A stretch of DNA of 7,657 bases from Anaerolineae bacterium. GTDB taxonomy: Bacteria > Chloroflexota > Anaerolineae > UBA1429. Positions 6,483 to 7,657 of this stretch are shown here, one piece after another. The stretch covers positions 1 through 7,657 of the forward strand of contig SKLG01000505.1 of assembly GCA_007123335.1 (NCBI GenBank), written 5' to 3'. The stretch's first letter is position 1. The number at the start of each line of letters is the position of its first letter. The notes below the pieces were generated by a model that searched no databases, was not told the DNA's origin, and saw nothing but the letters and a program-made list of their open reading frames with translations. A program made the translations under genes and the position numbers.

Positions 6483-7657
6483 TTAGAATGCCAAGGCGCA
6501 GCCGTCGTTGCGCGGCTCCGAGCCGGCCATCAACGCGCCGGTCTCTGGATGGATCAGGATACCCTGCCCGCCGCCATAGTTTCCGCCGGCGCGAAGGGTC
6601 AGGTCATGGCCGCGACGGCGCAGCCCAGCATAGACATCGTTGGGCAGATGAGGCTCAATGAAGAACCTGCGGCCCCCCTGATAGTTAAAGCGGGGCATAT
6701 CAAAGGCGCGCTGCACATTCATGCCATGATTGACGATATTGGTCAACACCTGCACATGGCCCTGGGCTTGCATAAACCCGCCCATCACGCCGTAGCAGAG
6801 ATAGAGGGCTTTACGGCCAGCGCCATCGCTTCGCGTGACCATGGCCGGGATGATCGTATGGAAAGGACGCTTGTCTGGCGCGATACAGTTGGGATGCTGA
6901 GGATGCAGGGAGAACCCGTTGCCCCGGTTCTGCAGCATGATGCCGGTGCCATCGGCGACGATTCCCGAGCCAAAGTTCATATACAGGCTGTTGATAAAGG
7001 ATACTGCGTTGCCCTCGCCATCGACGACGCTGACATACACCGTGTCGTGGCTGGTCGGCGGCATGCCGGCCCTTGGGTCGGCGATGGCACGGTCCATATG
7101 GATGAGATCGCGCCGCTGTTGCGCAAACTCGGCCGAGAGAAGACCCCGCACCGGCACCCTGGCTCGTTGCGGATCGGCCACATAGCGAGCCGAATCGGCC
7201 ATGCCCAGCTTGATCGCCTCCATCTTGAGATGAAAAGCGTCGGCTGACGCAAAGCCCGTCTCGCTCAAGTTATAGTCATTCAGGATGTTCAGCGCGATCA
7301 GCGCAGCGATGCCCTGACCTGGCGGGGGACACTCGTACACCCGATAGCCGCGATAGTCGGTCGAGATAGGCTCCTCCCAGCAGGAACAGTGCTCGTATAA
7401 GTCGCGATGGGTGAGCAGACCGCCGTGCCTTTCCGACGTGGACACGATGGCGTCAGCGATGGGTCCGCGATAAAAAGCGTCGGGGCCCTGCTCAGCCAGC
7501 GAGCGCAGGCTCCTGGCCAGGTTCGGCGAGCGAAAGCGCTCCCCAGGACGGGGTGTGCGTCCGTTGACCAAGTAGGTGCGTGCCGCCTCGTGGTATTGCC
7601 TGAGCAGATCCTGACATCCCAGCCAGCTTATGCTGATCCGTTCCGAGACGGGGAAGC
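6483..7657 (-). CDS. Gamma-glutamyltransferase-like Ntn hydrolase (5' end beyond window)
   Basis: The frame is open to the right window edge, giving 390 visible C-terminal residues of a family usually near 530. Early family features are a GxRFRSPNLARSL segment, DAFYRGPIADAIV and GGLLTHRDL. The autoprocessing site is HDTVYVSVVDGEGN: the Thr encoded at 7041-7043 (visible residue 205) aligns with the nucleophilic Thr391 of E. coli GGT, so self-cleavage into large and small subunits is expected. The small subunit has FGSGIV, LQNRGNGFSL, KRPFHTIIP, the oxyanion-hole-type GVMGG, and a C-terminal AGSEPRNDG. Residues that bind the gamma-glutamyl group in E. coli GGT look changed (see findings), pointing to the acylase-like/YwrD-like branch rather than glutathione hydrolysis. 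A TTG at 7571 is not a credible start, because coding similarity continues upstream of it. Whether the enzyme is exported cannot be judged without the N-terminus. It is the most 5' visible gene of the minus-strand run and ends 22 bases before the Gfo/Idh gene. Confidence 0.88.
   Translation of the reverse strand, partial: FPVSERISISWLGCQDLLRQYHEAARTYLVNGRTPRPGERFRSPNLARSLRSLAEQGPDAFYRGPIADAIVSTSERHGGLLTHRDLYEHCSCWEEPISTDYRGYRVYECPPPGQGIAALIALNILNDYNLSETGFASADAFHLKMEAIKLGMADSARYVADPQRARVPVRGLLSAEFAQQRRDLIHMDRAIADPRAGMPPTSHDTVYVSVVDGEGNAVSFINSLYMNFGSGIVADGTGIMLQNRGNGFSLHPQHPNCIAPDKRPFHTIIPAMVTRSDGAGRKALYLCYGVMGGFMQAQGHVQVLTNIVNHGMNVQRAFDMPRFNYQGGRRFFIEPHLPNDVYAGLRRRGHDLTLRAGGNYGGGQGILIHPETGALMAGSEPRNDGCALAF

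Noticed and set aside
6387..7247. 286-residue open frame antisense to the Gfo/Idh and GGT-like genes, with similar long frames at 1642-2250 and 5879-6472
   Set aside because: Each lies over a confidently identified minus-strand enzyme and shows no motif of its own.
7569..7571. TTG as the start of the GGT-like gene
   Set aside because: The same frame stays open to the window edge and encodes plausible family sequence (AARTYLVNG), so the true start lies outside the window.
1..7657. Search for tRNA, rRNA, CRISPR, transposase, phage or toxin-antitoxin features
   Set aside because: None could be supported by eye on either strand.

Overview
This window looks like chromosomal DNA from a GC-rich (roughly 55-63% by eye) environmental bacterium, probably a member of the Chloroflexota. 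The lineage call is an inference. It rests on two neighbouring secreted proteins that both end in a short aromatic/His-[LF]-P-[LF]-aliphatic tail, a habit I associate with exported proteins of that phylum, and on the family mix (DUF4397 repeats, Ldh2, RraA-like, Gfo/Idh/MocA, gamma-glutamyltransferase-like). No rRNA, tRNA, CRISPR array, insertion sequence or phage gene is visible. Coding density is high and no gene-free stretch exceeds about 115 bases.

Layout. Left (2-1339, + strand): the 3' part of a secreted protein made of four tandem DUF4397-type beta domains, open to the left window edge. A perfect 13-bp hairpin (1372-1401) lies between it and the gene that converges on it. Everything to the right (1453-7657) is on the minus strand with gaps of 22-72 bases, consistent with one transcription unit. 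In transcription order it reads: a gamma-glutamyltransferase-like Ntn hydrolase (5' end outside the window), a Gfo/Idh/MocA NAD(P)-dependent oxidoreductase, an uncharacterised protein with a papain/C39-like Cys-His-Asp pattern, an RraA-like aldolase/decarboxylase, an Ldh2-family 2-hydroxyacid dehydrogenase, and an exported alpha/beta hydrolase. The promoter is not in the window.

How the genes may work together (inference): the four enzyme families suggest a catabolic cassette. An acyl/amide or gamma-glutamyl-type bond would be opened, the product oxidised by the Gfo/Idh and Ldh2 enzymes, and the resulting 2-oxoacid cleaved or decarboxylated by the RraA-like lyase. The exported hydrolase may supply the substrate. 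The substrate cannot be read from sequence.

The features most worth a second look are: the papain-like unknown (4663-5322), whose last residues and stop codon are built from a 16-bp inverted repeat; the GGT-like enzyme, which keeps its catalytic threonine but lacks the usual gamma-glutamyl-binding residues; the shared C-terminal tail on the two convergent secreted proteins; and a composition change inside the DUF4397 gene.
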